A stretch of 64,000 nt of DNA from Candidatus Hydrogenedentota bacterium (GTDB taxonomy: Bacteria; Hydrogenedentota; Hydrogenedentia; Hydrogenedentales; CAITNO01). The translations under genes and the position numbers were made by a program. The notes below the pieces were generated by a model. It was not told where the DNA came from. It was given only the letters and a program-made list of their open reading frames with translations, and ran no database searches. The DNA lies in the NCBI GenBank assembly GCA_018056705.1, contig JAGPFE010000012.1, forward strand, positions 1-64,000, written 5' to 3'. This document shows, piece after piece, positions 25,827 to 35,369 of this stretch; the first letter of the stretch is position 1, and each line of letters begins with the position of its first letter.

Positions 25827-27872
25827 TCAGGATTGCCGTCGGCGCTTGCCGTTTCTGTCAGCAGCGGGGGCCTTCGCCCTTGCCGGTGGGGCCACCCGCG
25901 CCTGGCGCACGAGCAGGGCTTCGGGGATCTCCGCGAGAAACCGGCTGGGTTCGGCAGGGCGCGTCTTCTCTCCCTGTCGGCGCTCCAGCGCGTGGAACAG
26001 GCTGACCATTTTCATGCCACGGGTCAGGGCGACATAAAACAATCGCCGTTCTTCTTCGATACCGTTTTCTTCCACGCTCCGGGCATGCGGAAACAACCCC
26101 TCTTCCATGCCCAGGATGAACACGTAGGGAAACTCCAGCCCTTTCGCGCTATGGGCCGTCATGAGGGAAACCGCGTCGACGGAGCGATCGTCCCGACCGT
26201 TGCCGAAACGGTCGGCGTTCAGGTGGGTTCGATCAAGGAAATCCCGCAGGGATGGAAATTCCGCCGTCGCGGCGTATTTTTCGATGGCGTTCAGCACAAG
26301 GTTAACGCCCTCGGCCCGGGTATCATACTGGGCCTGGCTCCTGCTGGAGGACCGTAGGGCTTCGAGGTACCCGATCTCCGCCACGAGATCGCGGGCCACA
26401 CCCGCCAGGTTTCGCCCGGCTTCATGGAACCGTTTCCGGTAGGTCATCACGATCCGCAGGAAGGAACGGATGCCGGCCACGGCGGGCCTTGGCGCCGCGT
26501 CCCGCTCGAGGATGGCGGCAAGGGCCATGCCGAGCGTTTTATTTTCCTGCTGGCAGATCCGGTGCGCCAGTTCCAGCGTGGCGTCACCGATCCCCCGGCG
26601 GGGAACGTTCACCACCCGGAGAAAGGCCTGCTCGTCCCTGGGATTCACCATCAGCCGGAGATAGGCGATGATATCCCGCACCTCGATTCGTTCAAAGAAA
26701 TCCTGGCTACCGAACACCTCGTAGGGAATATCGGCCGCGCGCAGCGCCATCTCCAGGGGACGCGACTGGGCACCGGTCCGGTACAGCATGGCGAAAGCCG
26801 ACCAGGGCGCGCCGGTTTTGCGCCGGATGTGCAGGAGCCAGCGTATCGCCTCGAGTGCCTCGTGGTCTTCATCCGCCACGGTGAACAGGTCCAGTTTCCT
26901 TCCCGGGGCGTTCACGGCCCTGAGCGTCTTTTCGCGTCGCTGACGGTTGTGGGCAACCACGTGGTTGGCTGCCTCGATGATCATGCCGGTGGAGCGATAG
27001 TTGACGTCCAGCGTGATCACGCGCGCGCCCGGGAAATGCCGCTCAAACTGGAGAATGTTGCGCACGTCCGCGCCGCGCCACCCGTAGATAGCCTGGTCGT
27101 CATCGCCCACGACGCAGACGTTCCGGTCCGGGCCGGCCAGGGTCCGGATCAGCTCGAACTGGACGCGGTTGGTATCCTGGTACTCGTCCACGAGGATGAA
27201 CCGGGCCCGGCGCCGGGCGTCTCCGAGCACATCTGGGCAGGATTTCCAGAGGCGCAGGGTCATGACGAGCAGGTCGTCGAAATCCATGCTGTTGGCCGCG
27301 CGCAGGGCGGACTGGTACCGGTCAAAGATCAGGCGCAGGTGCTGCCGGTACTTTTCGCCCCGCGCGCTTGCAGCCAGGGTATCGGGTAGTTCGGGCTCTC
27401 CTTCCAGGGTGTCGTCCGCGCCGTTGTTCTTCATGCGGCTGAAACAGTCCCGCACGATGTCGAAGCTCAGCCCGTCTCCCCCCAGGGCGATATCCTCCGC
27501 GGCCCGGCGAATGAGCGCCCGGGCATCGCTTTCGGACGCGATGGAGAAATCCTTCCTCCAGCCCAGGCGATCCGCGAACCGGCGCAACTCCCGGACGCAA
27601 TAGGCATGAAAGGTTTCCACGCAGACGCGCCGGGCGTCATCACCGACAAGGGCGAAAATCCGGTCCCGCATTTCGGCCGCGGCCTTATTGGTAAAGGTCA
27701 CGGCGAGCACTTCATCCGGGCGGGCGTATCCCCGGCCAATCAGCGCGGCCACGCGATGGGTGATCACGCGGGTCTTTCCGCTGCCCGCCCCCGCGATAAC
27801 CAGGAGAGGTCCCGACACGTGGTTGACGGCGGCCTGCTGCGCCTCGTTCAATCCCTGTTCGTATCGGTCCAC
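25827..27872 (-). CDS. UvrD/PcrA/Rep-family ATP-dependent 3'-5' DNA helicase
   Basis: 681 aa, slightly shorter than typical PcrA. All superfamily-1A motifs are present: LLVIAGAGSGKTRVITHR (Walker A), VTFTNKAAAEMRDR, LVDEYQDTN (Walker B), VVGDDDQAIYGWRGA, LDVNYRST, MTAHSAKGLEFPYVFI and YVALTRG. The C-terminus ends in a short basic tail. A GTG start at 27872 is inferred from GGGGTGAG upstream. It acts in DNA repair or replication restart. It is the last gene of the tpiA-secG-murA-his run, 34 bp after the HAD gene. Confidence 0.94.
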   Translation of the reverse strand: MDRYEQGLNEAQQAAVNHVSGPLLVIAGAGSGKTRVITHRVAALIGRGYARPDEVLAVTFTNKAAAEMRDRIFALVGDDARRVCVETFHAYCVRELRRFADRLGWRKDFSIASESDARALIRRAAEDIALGGDGLSFDIVRDCFSRMKNNGADDTLEGEPELPDTLAASARGEKYRQHLRLIFDRYQSALRAANSMDFDDLLVMTLRLWKSCPDVLGDARRRARFILVDEYQDTNRVQFELIRTLAGPDRNVCVVGDDDQAIYGWRGADVRNILQFERHFPGARVITLDVNYRSTGMIIEAANHVVAHNRQRREKTLRAVNAPGRKLDLFTVADEDHEALEAIRWLLHIRRKTGAPWSAFAMLYRTGAQSRPLEMALRAADIPYEVFGSQDFFERIEVRDIIAYLRLMVNPRDEQAFLRVVNVPRRGIGDATLELAHRICQQENKTLGMALAAILERDAAPRPAVAGIRSFLRIVMTYRKRFHEAGRNLAGVARDLVAEIGYLEALRSSSRSQAQYDTRAEGVNLVLNAIEKYAATAEFPSLRDFLDRTHLNADRFGNGRDDRSVDAVSLMTAHSAKGLEFPYVFILGMEEGLFPHARSVEENGIEEERRLFYVALTRGMKMVSLFHALERRQGEKTRPAEPSRFLAEIPEALLVRQARVAPPARAKAPAADRNGKRRRQS

Positions 27873-27906
27873 GATGGCTCACCCCGCTGCGTAAGGACTG
27901 GATTGT

Positions 27907-28587
27907 TCACCACGGAAACCCCGTGAGTTCGCCTGGATCCCGGAAAACGTGGTCGGGATCGCCCCTGCGGAGGCGGGCTTCATCGTGCCATCCCCACGTA
28001 ACGGCGGCAACCCGGGCGCCGGCCCGTTTGCCCTCCAGCATGTCGCCAAGGGTGTCCCCAATGTACCAGGGTACGCGTCCCTGTTCCGCGCGTCGCACCT
28101 GGAGGATCTTTCGGATCTTACTGGTGTGCGCGTCGGAACCGATCACGCCGCGGATTCCTTTCAAGCCGAACCGCTCCAGGAATTCCAGCACAAAGTCCGA
28201 ACGGTTGCTGGTAATGATGTAAACGCTATGCTTATCCGCGAGATGGTTAACAATACCGGGCATCGTCGGAAAAGGCCGAACCCGGGCGAACACTTCGCGG
28301 ATACGGGGCTCATAGTGGGCCGCGAGGGCGCGTAATTTCCGCAACGGAAACCCCTGCCGCATGAGCTGCACCGCGAAATTGCCATCCATCAGGGACAAAA
28401 AGGCCTCCCGGGACTGGATATGGCGCGCGCCGATTTCGCCGCAGGCCTCCAGGAAGGTCTCCAGGTAGATTTCCAGGCTGTCGGCGATCACGCCGTCGAA
28501 ATCGAACATCAGCAGGCGCGGGGCATCGGGATCCGGATTTTTCCGGATTCCCCACCACCATTCCCTTGCCCGGATCGCGAGGCTCAT
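27907..28587 (-). CDS. HAD-superfamily hydrolase (phosphoglycolate-phosphatase type)
   Basis: 226 aa. Motif I is LLMFDFDGVIADSLEIY (Asp nucleophile and acid), motif II is YIITSNRS, motif III Lys is in HTSKIRKI, and motif IV is WYIGDTLGDMLEGKRAG. A four-helix cap lies after motif I. Known relatives remove phosphate from small metabolites. Its start overlaps the hisC stop (ATGA); since hisC and hisD precede it and no HisB or HisN is seen here, a histidinol-phosphatase role is possible but unproven. Confidence 0.9.
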   Translation of the reverse strand: MSLAIRAREWWWGIRKNPDPDAPRLLMFDFDGVIADSLEIYLETFLEACGEIGARHIQSREAFLSLMDGNFAVQLMRQGFPLRKLRALAAHYEPRIREVFARVRPFPTMPGIVNHLADKHSVYIITSNRSDFVLEFLERFGLKGIRGVIGSDAHTSKIRKILQVRRAEQGRVPWYIGDTLGDMLEGKRAGARVAAVTWGWHDEARLRRGDPDHVFRDPGELTGFPW

Positions 28588-29636
28588 CCTCGCAACAGGT
28601 CCCTGAGCGCGGCTACCAGCGCGTCACACTGGGCGTCGTCCCCGACGGTCACGCGCAGGGCGTTCTCCAGCCGCCGGACCGGGAAATACCGCACGAAGAT
28701 GTTCCGTTCGCGGAGCGCCTCGAACAGCGCGCGCGCGGAAGGTTCACCGTCGCGAATGGCCAGCAGAAAGTTGGCCTGGGAAACGGGCACGCGGAAACCG
28801 AGTTCCATCAGTTGCTGACGCAGGCGTTCCCGGGACGCGCGGACCCGCTCGACACAGGCGCGCGTGTAGTCCCAGTCTGCCAGCGCGGCCAGGGCGGCAG
28901 CCTGGCTGAAGGCGTTGACGTTGTAGGAATCCTTCACCTTCATCATCTCGGCGATCAGGTCCGGGTGACCGGCGGCCACTCCCACGCGCAGCCCCGCCAT
29001 GCTGAAAGACTTGGAAAAGGTGCGCGCCACCAGCGTGTTTTCATAGCGGACGGCGTAATCCATGCAGTGATCGTCGGCGAAATCGACGTAGGCCTCGTCG
29101 ATGAACATCACGCCGGGAAAGCGTTCGCAGAGCGCGGCGGTTTCCTCCCGGGTCGCGGCAACGCCCGTGGGCGCGTTCGGCCGGGTCAAAAAACACAGCC
29201 GGCCGGTCGCCTGGTACAGCGACTCCGGCAGGGCGAACCTTTCATCCAGGTCATGGTAGACAAGCCGCGCGCCGTGCAGGGCGCAGAGCACTTCGTACAG
29301 CGAGTAGGTGGGATACGTGGCTACCACGTCGTCCCCCGGATCCACGAAGGCGCGCACCGCCAGGGAAAGAATGTCGTCCATGCCATTGCCGACGATGACC
29401 CATTCCGGCCCGGGCAGCCCGAACCGCTCGGCCCAGGCCTTCCGCAACCGGGAACACACCGGGTCGGGATATCTCCGGATACTCTCGGTGTCCAGCGCCC
29501 GCAAGGCTTCCAGCACCGCCGGCGAAGGTGGATAGGGGTTTTCGTTGGTATTCAGTTTCACGACATGGGGTTTTTCCGGCTGTTCCCCCGGCACGTAGCC
29601 GCTCACGCCGGCCAGTAAACGCCGCTGGTATTTCAT
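28584..29636 (-). CDS. hisC: Histidinol-phosphate aminotransferase
   Basis: 350 aa, fold-type I PLP enzyme converting imidazole-acetol phosphate and glutamate to histidinol phosphate. It has the NTNENPYPPSP substrate-loop motif, LTRPNAPTGV, the PLP-phosphate Asp in FIDEAYVDF, and the Schiff-base Lys in ARTFSKSFSMAGLRVG. The start overlaps hisD's stop by 4 bp and its stop overlaps the HAD start by 4 bp, giving a tightly coupled hisD-hisC-HAD unit. Confidence 0.95.
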   Translation of the reverse strand: MKYQRRLLAGVSGYVPGEQPEKPHVVKLNTNENPYPPSPAVLEALRALDTESIRRYPDPVCSRLRKAWAERFGLPGPEWVIVGNGMDDILSLAVRAFVDPGDDVVATYPTYSLYEVLCALHGARLVYHDLDERFALPESLYQATGRLCFLTRPNAPTGVAATREETAALCERFPGVMFIDEAYVDFADDHCMDYAVRYENTLVARTFSKSFSMAGLRVGVAAGHPDLIAEMMKVKDSYNVNAFSQAAALAALADWDYTRACVERVRASRERLRQQLMELGFRVPVSQANFLLAIRDGEPSARALFEALRERNIFVRYFPVRRLENALRVTVGDDAQCDALVAALRDLLRG

Positions 29637-30961
29637 GGGTTCCGCCCTTCCCTGTTTACCCGGATCCGGATCGAACGCGCGTGCGCCTCGAGTCCTTCAA
29701 GATCCGCGAAAGAAGCGTAGTAATCCGCCTCGGCGGCCAGTCGCGGGCGGGAAAAACACAGCACGCTCGAAACCTTCCTGAAATCCTCGGCCGTCAGGGG
29801 CGACGCGAATCGGGCACGACCCATGGTAGGCAGAATATGGTTGGGCCCCGCGCCGTAATCGCCCAGGGCCACCGGGGTCATCGCGCCCAGCATGACGGCC
29901 CCGGCGTTGCGAATCTGGTCAAGCAGGCGGTTGGGATACCGCGTCTGCACGCTGAGATGCTCGGGCGCGAAGGCGTTCACGAGCAGCACGGCATCTTCCA
30001 GGGACCGGGTCAGCACGGCCTGGCCGAAACGCGTGAGGGCCGCAACGGCGATCGCCGCGCGAGCCAGTTTCGGTGCCTGGGTGGCCACCACGTTCATGAC
30101 CTCCGTAAGCAGCCGCTCCGACGGCGTAATCAGCACACAGACGGCTTCTTCATCATGTTCAGCTTGGGCGAACAGTTCCGCCGCGACCTGCTCGGGATGG
30201 GCGTCATCGTCTGCCAGCACGACGACCTCGGAAGGCCCTGCCTCGCTGTCAATCTCCACCATACCGCGCACCATCGCCTTGGCCAGCGTGACATAGGCGT
30301 TTCCGGGACCGGTGATCTTGGACACGGCGGGAATCTTCTCCGTGCCGTAGGCCAGCGCGGCCACCGACTGCGCGCCGCCGACCCGGAATACCCGGTCCGC
30401 GCCCGCGATGTACGCCGCCGCGAGCACGGCGGGATGAATCGTGCCGTTCCAGGACGGCGGCGATACCATGACCACCTCGCCCACGCCGGCCACCTTGGCG
30501 GGCACGATGTTCATGAGCACGGAAGAGGGATAAAAAGCCTTGCCGCCGGGCACGTAGACACCGACGCGATCCAGCGGCAACACCCGCTGTCCCACGAAGG
30601 AACCGTCGTCATACTCGATCTGCCAGGACTCGCGCAATCCCCGGGCATGGAAGGCCCGGATCTGTTCGTGGGCCTTCTGGAGCAGGTTGTAGGTTTCCCT
30701 GGGGAGGTCCCGGCTGGCCTGCTCCATTTCGTTTCTGGACACCTCAAAGGCGTCCGGGGACAGGTCCACACCGTCGAAACGCCGGGTAAATTCCGCGACG
30801 GCCTCGTCGCCCCGGTCGCGCACGGCATCCACGATTTCCGTGACCGCGGCGCGTCGGGCGTCCTGCTCCGAACGGTGGGTAATGCCCCGGGTCCGGTAGG
30901 CCCGAAGCAACGATTGCAATTTGCCGTCATCCGTGACATCGATTCGCTGCAGCATAGTCAT
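29633..30961 (-). CDS. hisD: Histidinol dehydrogenase
   Basis: 442 aa, normal length. It oxidises histidinol to histidine with two NAD+ and a zinc ion. Motifs are GPGNAYVTLAKAMV, AGPSEVVVLADD, the zinc-site region HPEQVAAELFAQAEHDEEA, and NHILPT. GAGGAA precedes the ATG at 30961. It lies 55 bp downstream of murA in a mixed housekeeping operon. Confidence 0.96.
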   Translation of the reverse strand: MTMLQRIDVTDDGKLQSLLRAYRTRGITHRSEQDARRAAVTEIVDAVRDRGDEAVAEFTRRFDGVDLSPDAFEVSRNEMEQASRDLPRETYNLLQKAHEQIRAFHARGLRESWQIEYDDGSFVGQRVLPLDRVGVYVPGGKAFYPSSVLMNIVPAKVAGVGEVVMVSPPSWNGTIHPAVLAAAYIAGADRVFRVGGAQSVAALAYGTEKIPAVSKITGPGNAYVTLAKAMVRGMVEIDSEAGPSEVVVLADDDAHPEQVAAELFAQAEHDEEAVCVLITPSERLLTEVMNVVATQAPKLARAAIAVAALTRFGQAVLTRSLEDAVLLVNAFAPEHLSVQTRYPNRLLDQIRNAGAVMLGAMTPVALGDYGAGPNHILPTMGRARFASPLTAEDFRKVSSVLCFSRPRLAAEADYYASFADLEGLEAHARSIRIRVNREGRNP

Positions 30962-31016
30962 CCGTTCCTCACGACCTTGTCCAGGCCGTCATCTGAAACC
31001 GCGGGCATGGAATCCA

Positions 31017-32270
31017 TCAGTCCCGCACGCGGACGATATCCGCCCCCAGCATGGCCAGGCGATCCTCGATACGCTCGTAGCCCCGGTCAATGTGATATAC
31101 CCGGGACACCATGGTTTCTCCCCGCCGGGCCATCAGGCCCGCGATGACGAGGGCGGCACTTGCCCGCAGATCCGACGCCATGACCGGCGCCCCGGTCAGT
31201 TCACTCACCCCCCGCACGACCGCGGTATTGCCGTCCACCTCGATGTCCGCGCCCATGCGGCACAATTCAGCCGCTTGCATGAAGCGGTTTTCGAAGACGG
31301 TTTCCCGGATGACGCTCGTGCCGCGGGCGCAGGTCAGGCAGGCCATGGTCTGGGCCTGTAGATCGGTGGCAAAACCGGGGTAGGGATGGGTGGTGATATC
31401 CACCGCGCGCAGGCCTTCCGGCGCGGCCACGCGGACCCGCCGCTCACCGATTTCAACCAGCGCGCCGGCCTCGCGCATCTTTTCCAGGAACGCGGCCAGG
31501 TGGTGGGGTCGAACGTCGGTCACCGTCACGTCGCCGCCCGTGGCTGCCCCGGCCGCGAGGAAGGTTCCCGCTTCAATGCGGTCGGGAATGGTCTCGTGTT
31601 CCACGCCCTGTAAACTGTCCACGCCCACGATGGTGATCAGGTCCGAGCCCGCCCCCGAAATCCGCGCGCCCATGGCGTTCAGAAACGCCGCGAGGTCTTC
31701 GATTTCGGGTTCCCGGGCGGCGTTCACGATGCGGGTCAGACCCCGTGCCCGCGTCGCGGCCATCATGATGTTTTCCGTGGCGCCAACGCTGGGAAAATCC
31801 AGGGTAATCGTGGCGCCGGTCAGCGGTCCCTGGGCCTCCACGTACCCTTCGACAAGGTTGATTTCCGCCCCGAGCGCGGCCAGGCCCTTCAGGTGGATAT
31901 CCACCGGTCGCGCCCCGATGGCGCATCCCCCCGGCAGCGACACCCGCGTGCGGCCATGGCGGGCCAGCAGGGGTCCCAGCACGAAGAAGGACGCGCGCAT
32001 CTTCCGCACAAGGTCATACGGTGCCTCGGGCCGGTTCAGCGTGGTGGCGTCCAGCGTCATGTAACGGCCGGTGAACTCGATGGACATGCCCATCCAGGAC
32101 AGCAACTTGTCCATGGAGAACACGTCGTGCAGGCAGGGCACATTGTGCAGGGTACAGGGGCTTTCCGCCAGGATGGACGCGGCCATCAGGGGCAACGCCG
32201 CGTTCTTCGCGCCCCGCACCGGAACCGTGCCGCTCAACGGCCGGCCGCCACGTATGATGATCCTGTCCAT
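31017..32270 (-). CDS. murA: UDP-N-acetylglucosamine 1-carboxyvinyltransferase
   Basis: 417 aa; the first committed step of peptidoglycan synthesis, adding enolpyruvate from PEP. It has the N-terminal PVRGAKNAALPLMAASIL, the fosfomycin-target Cys in SLPGGCAIGARPVD (Cys, not the resistant Asp), and the C-terminal VYHIDRGYERIEDRL. The ATG at 32270 is chosen at the conserved N-terminus with a GGGGG run upstream; a longer frame to 32363 adds unconserved residues. Confidence 0.96.
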   Translation of the reverse strand: MDRIIIRGGRPLSGTVPVRGAKNAALPLMAASILAESPCTLHNVPCLHDVFSMDKLLSWMGMSIEFTGRYMTLDATTLNRPEAPYDLVRKMRASFFVLGPLLARHGRTRVSLPGGCAIGARPVDIHLKGLAALGAEINLVEGYVEAQGPLTGATITLDFPSVGATENIMMAATRARGLTRIVNAAREPEIEDLAAFLNAMGARISGAGSDLITIVGVDSLQGVEHETIPDRIEAGTFLAAGAATGGDVTVTDVRPHHLAAFLEKMREAGALVEIGERRVRVAAPEGLRAVDITTHPYPGFATDLQAQTMACLTCARGTSVIRETVFENRFMQAAELCRMGADIEVDGNTAVVRGVSELTGAPVMASDLRASAALVIAGLMARRGETMVSRVYHIDRGYERIEDRLAMLGADIVRVRD

Positions 32271-32366
32271 GCGGTACCCCCGACCTGCTTTGGGTCGCCG
32301 GCATTGTTGTATACACGAAAGGCCCGGGGTTCGACACAACCCGCGGGCCTCAAGGTTTTCCACGTA

Positions 32367-32921
32367 TTACTGGGACGGCGGGGTATTCGCGTCCCCGGCG
32401 GGCGGAGCGGCCACGCCCGTGGGCGGCTGCTCCATGGGCTTGCCCGTCGCGGGATCCAGGGTGATCACGTTGACCGGTCCCGATTCCGTCTGCACCTGGG
32501 TGGGCGTGACGGTCACGGGTTCCGTCGCCGCGCCGGTTTCTACCGGGGGCGTGGTCACGCTCTCGGCCGGCTGGCCCTCGGGCTGCTGGCCCCCGGACTG
32601 GTCAAACAGCGTGTTCAACTCCGAAGCCGTGGGCACTTCTTCCTTAACCAGTTCCGGGGCGGCCGCGCGACCCACCCGGCCGGAAATCATGGACATCACC
32701 AGGGCCAGTCCCATGAACAGCCCCGCCGAAACATAGGTGATTTTCTGGGGAAGACTCTTCGATGACCGGGGCCCAAAAATGGTATCGCTACCGGATCCCA
32801 CGCCAAAGGCCCCCGCGAATCCTACCCCTTTGCCCCGCTGGAGCAGCACGATCACGATCAGCCCCACGCAGGCCAGCAGGTAGGGAATCAGGATGAACCA
32901 CCAGATCACTGTCCAGATCAT
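32367..32921 (-). CDS. secG: Preprotein translocase subunit SecG
   Basis: 184 aa. The first 85 residues are canonical SecG: two membrane spans around the LLQRGKGVGFAGAFGVGSG loop, which is the conserved cytoplasmic signature. The remaining roughly 100 residues are a Pro/Glu/Thr/Gly-rich tail, which makes it more than twice the E. coli length of 110 aa; such extensions occur in some phyla. It lies 27 bp downstream of tpiA, a neighbour pairing seen in many bacteria. Confidence 0.94.
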   Translation of the reverse strand: MIWTVIWWFILIPYLLACVGLIVIVLLQRGKGVGFAGAFGVGSGSDTIFGPRSSKSLPQKITYVSAGLFMGLALVMSMISGRVGRAAAPELVKEEVPTASELNTLFDQSGGQQPEGQPAESVTTPPVETGAATEPVTVTPTQVQTESGPVNVITLDPATGKPMEQPPTGVAAPPAGDANTPPSQ

Positions 32922-32948
32922 AGCCTGTCACCTTGTCTTGTTTTCAGG

Positions 32949-33704
32949 TCAGCACGCCGCTTTCACGATAGCCGCGAAACTTTCAGCCTTCAGGGACGCG
33001 CCGCCCACCAGGAAACCGTCCACGTTTTCTTTCGCGAACAACTCCGCCGCGTTATCCGGTTTCACGCTGCCGCCATACTGAATCCGGACGGCATTGGCCG
33101 CGGCCTGGCCAAACATGCCGGCAAAAACCTCCCGGGTAAACACGTGGGCTTCTTCCGCCTGTTCAGGCGTGGCGGTTTCGCCGGTGCCAATGGCCCACAC
33201 GGGTTCGTAAGCGATCACGAGCCGGTCCAGCAGGTTACCGGGAAGATTTTTCAATCCCTCTTCCACCTGCCGACGCAACACGTCATGCATCTTGCCGGCC
33301 TTGCGTTCCTCGAGCAGTTCGCCGATGCAGAACATCACGCTCAGGCCACTTTCCAGCGCGAAACGGCATTTCTCGTTGAGCAGGGCGTCGGTCTCGCCAA
33401 TGATATGCCGCCGTTCACTGTGACCAATGATGGTCCACGTGGCCCCCGCGTCCAGGATCATCTGGGGGGAGACCTCGCCGGTGTAGGCCCCGCTGGCCTT
33501 CACGTAGGCGTCCTGGGCCCCAACGGCCACGCTGGAACCCTTGAGCGCTTCCGCCACCGCGGGCAGGGAAACATACGTGGGGCACACCACCACGTCCACC
33601 GCCGTGACATCGCCCAGAAGCGCCTTCACGCCTTCGGCCAGCGCCACGGATTCCCTGATCGTATTGTTCATCTTCCAGTTACCGGCCACAATCGGTTTTC
33701 TCAT
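32949..33704 (-). CDS. tpiA: Triosephosphate isomerase
   Basis: 251 aa, exact family length. It interconverts dihydroxyacetone phosphate and glyceraldehyde 3-phosphate. The catalytic Lys is in AGNWKMNN, His in TIIGHSERR, and Glu in IAYEPVWAIGTG; the phosphate loop is YGGSVKPDN. GAGAGGA precedes the ATG at 33704. It is the first gene of the minus-strand tpiA-secG-murA-hisD-hisC-HAD-helicase run. Confidence 0.97.
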   Translation of the reverse strand: MRKPIVAGNWKMNNTIRESVALAEGVKALLGDVTAVDVVVCPTYVSLPAVAEALKGSSVAVGAQDAYVKASGAYTGEVSPQMILDAGATWTIIGHSERRHIIGETDALLNEKCRFALESGLSVMFCIGELLEERKAGKMHDVLRRQVEEGLKNLPGNLLDRLVIAYEPVWAIGTGETATPEQAEEAHVFTREVFAGMFGQAAANAVRIQYGGSVKPDNAAELFAKENVDGFLVGGASLKAESFAAIVKAAC

Positions 33705-34169
33705 GATGGCATCCTCTCGGGTTTTATCCGGCAGCGAACAGAAAACACCCCCGCCAAAGCGTCAAAGGCCTCCGGCTGCTACCATCGGGGGGAAGAAATC
33801 ATAACAGATACGCCCCTGGCACGCCAAACCCCGGATCCAGGACATCTATGCGTGAAATATGTAACGTCGTGTTTTTCGCGGGAAGCAGGTATTCCCTGGC
33901 GAGCGTGGGTTTACCAAGGATTTGTCCTCTCCGCGTTCGTCGAAATGACACGTGCTGTTGGACCGCTGGTTGTCGGGCTACCCTCCACATGACGTTTCAG
34001 CCCATTTCGCTCGAAGCGTGATTGAAATGGCCACCGATAACCGCACCCGCGAAAAGCGCGAACTGTACGCGGAACCTGCCGGTTAACATCCGGACCGGCC
34101 AGAATCCTATAATACTGTGAACTTCAAGATTACCGGTAAAGATTTTCAGAAGCAACGCAGGATTTCACG
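33705..34169. other. Divergent intergenic region with a dispersed repeat copy
   Basis: This 465-bp gap separates tpiA from the transporter. It holds one copy of the dispersed repeat core (CGCGTTCGTCGAAATGACA) at 33932-33953 and a degenerate inverted relic near 33995-34030. A possible promoter for the transporter is TTAACA (34083-34088) and TATAAT (34108-34113), though its 19-bp spacing is long. No gene is supported. Confidence 0.55.
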
Positions 34170-35357
34170 ATGAAAGGATCCCGGAGCGACGGATGGGTGA
34201 CGCGATTCGGACTGATCATGGCCATGGCGGGCAACGCGGTGGGCCTGGGTAACTTTCTTCGGTTTCCTGGCAAGGCGGCCCCCTACGGCGGGGCCTTCAT
34301 GATTCCCTATTTTCTGACGTTGTTGCTGGTCGGGATTCCCCTGATGTGGGTGGAATGGACCATTGGCCGTCACGGCGGGGGATTCGGTCACGGTACCACG
34401 CCCGGCATGTTCCACCGGTTGTGGAAACATCCCCTCTCGAAGTACCTGGGGGTCTTCGGCGTGCTGATCCCGGCCATGGTGGGCGTGTACTACGTGTACA
34501 TCGAGTCGTGGTCCCTGGGATACGCCTGGCTGACCGCCACCGGCCATTACTGGGGCCAGACCTCCAACGATGCCATGCGGGACGTGTTTAACCATTATCT
34601 TGGCCTGGACGGCAACGGGCCAGTATCCTTCTCCCCCCTGGCTTACCTGTTTTTCCTGGTAACGTTCGCGATCAATATCACGGTTTTCGCCCTGGGTATT
34701 TCAAAAGGCATCGAGGTGGTCGCCAAGTACTGCATGCCGACGCTGGTGGTGCTGGGCGTGGTGCTCATGGTCCGCGTGCTCACGCTGCCACCCGTCGATG
34801 GCCGCACCATCGGCGACGGCCTGGCACAGATCTGGTCCGTGCGGGACTGGTCCGTACTGCTCAAGCCGGACATCTGGCTGGCGGCATCGGGACAGATCTT
34901 CTTTACCCTGAGCGTGGGCCTTGGCATGATCCACACCTACGCGAGTTACCTGCGCAAACACGAGGACGTCGTGCTCAGTGGCCTGACCGCCTGCGCCACC
35001 AACGAACTGGTGGAAGTGGTCATCGGGGCCAGCATCGCCATCCCGGCGGCGGTGTTGTTTTTCGGCGTTTCCCAGGCCCAGGAAATCGCCGCGGGGGGAA
35101 CCTTTTCCATCGGCTTCTTTGCCCTGCCGGTCATTTTCCAGCAGATGCCGGGTGGGCAATTTTTCGGCACCCTGTGGTTTCTGCTGCTGTTCCTGGCAGG
35201 GCTGACCTCCTCGATGGCGATGTTCACGCCCCTGCTGGTGTTCCTGGAAGACGAACTGCAACTGCCCCGCCGCAAGGGTGTCATGCTGGTGGGCGCCATG
35301 GTGTTCATCATGATGCAACCCGTGATCCTGTTCATGAAACACGGCATGGTGGATTAA
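34170..35357 (+). CDS. Neurotransmitter:sodium symporter family transporter, N-terminal part (ends at an in-frame TAA)
   Basis: 395 aa. It is a clear SNF/NSS sodium-coupled amino-acid-type transporter: TM1 motif AGNAVGLGNFLRFPGKAAPY, then about nine more membrane spans. It stops at TAA (35355-35357). The next codons in the same frame resume the family sequence (LDYWMGEACLVLFVAIE), and the expected residue at the stop is Glu (GAA), one base from TAA. The family is normally 450-550 aa, so this product lacks the last spans unless the stop is read through, is a sequencing error, or the gene is decaying. The small-subunit gene is intact downstream. Confidence 0.85.
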   Translation: MKGSRSDGWVTRFGLIMAMAGNAVGLGNFLRFPGKAAPYGGAFMIPYFLTLLLVGIPLMWVEWTIGRHGGGFGHGTTPGMFHRLWKHPLSKYLGVFGVLIPAMVGVYYVYIESWSLGYAWLTATGHYWGQTSNDAMRDVFNHYLGLDGNGPVSFSPLAYLFFLVTFAINITVFALGISKGIEVVAKYCMPTLVVLGVVLMVRVLTLPPVDGRTIGDGLAQIWSVRDWSVLLKPDIWLAASGQIFFTLSVGLGMIHTYASYLRKHEDVVLSGLTACATNELVEVVIGASIAIPAAVLFFGVSQAQEIAAGGTFSIGFFALPVIFQQMPGGQFFGTLWFLLLFLAGLTSSMAMFTPLLVFLEDELQLPRRKGVMLVGAMVFIMMQPVILFMKHGMVD

Positions 35358-35369
35358 CTGGATTACTGG

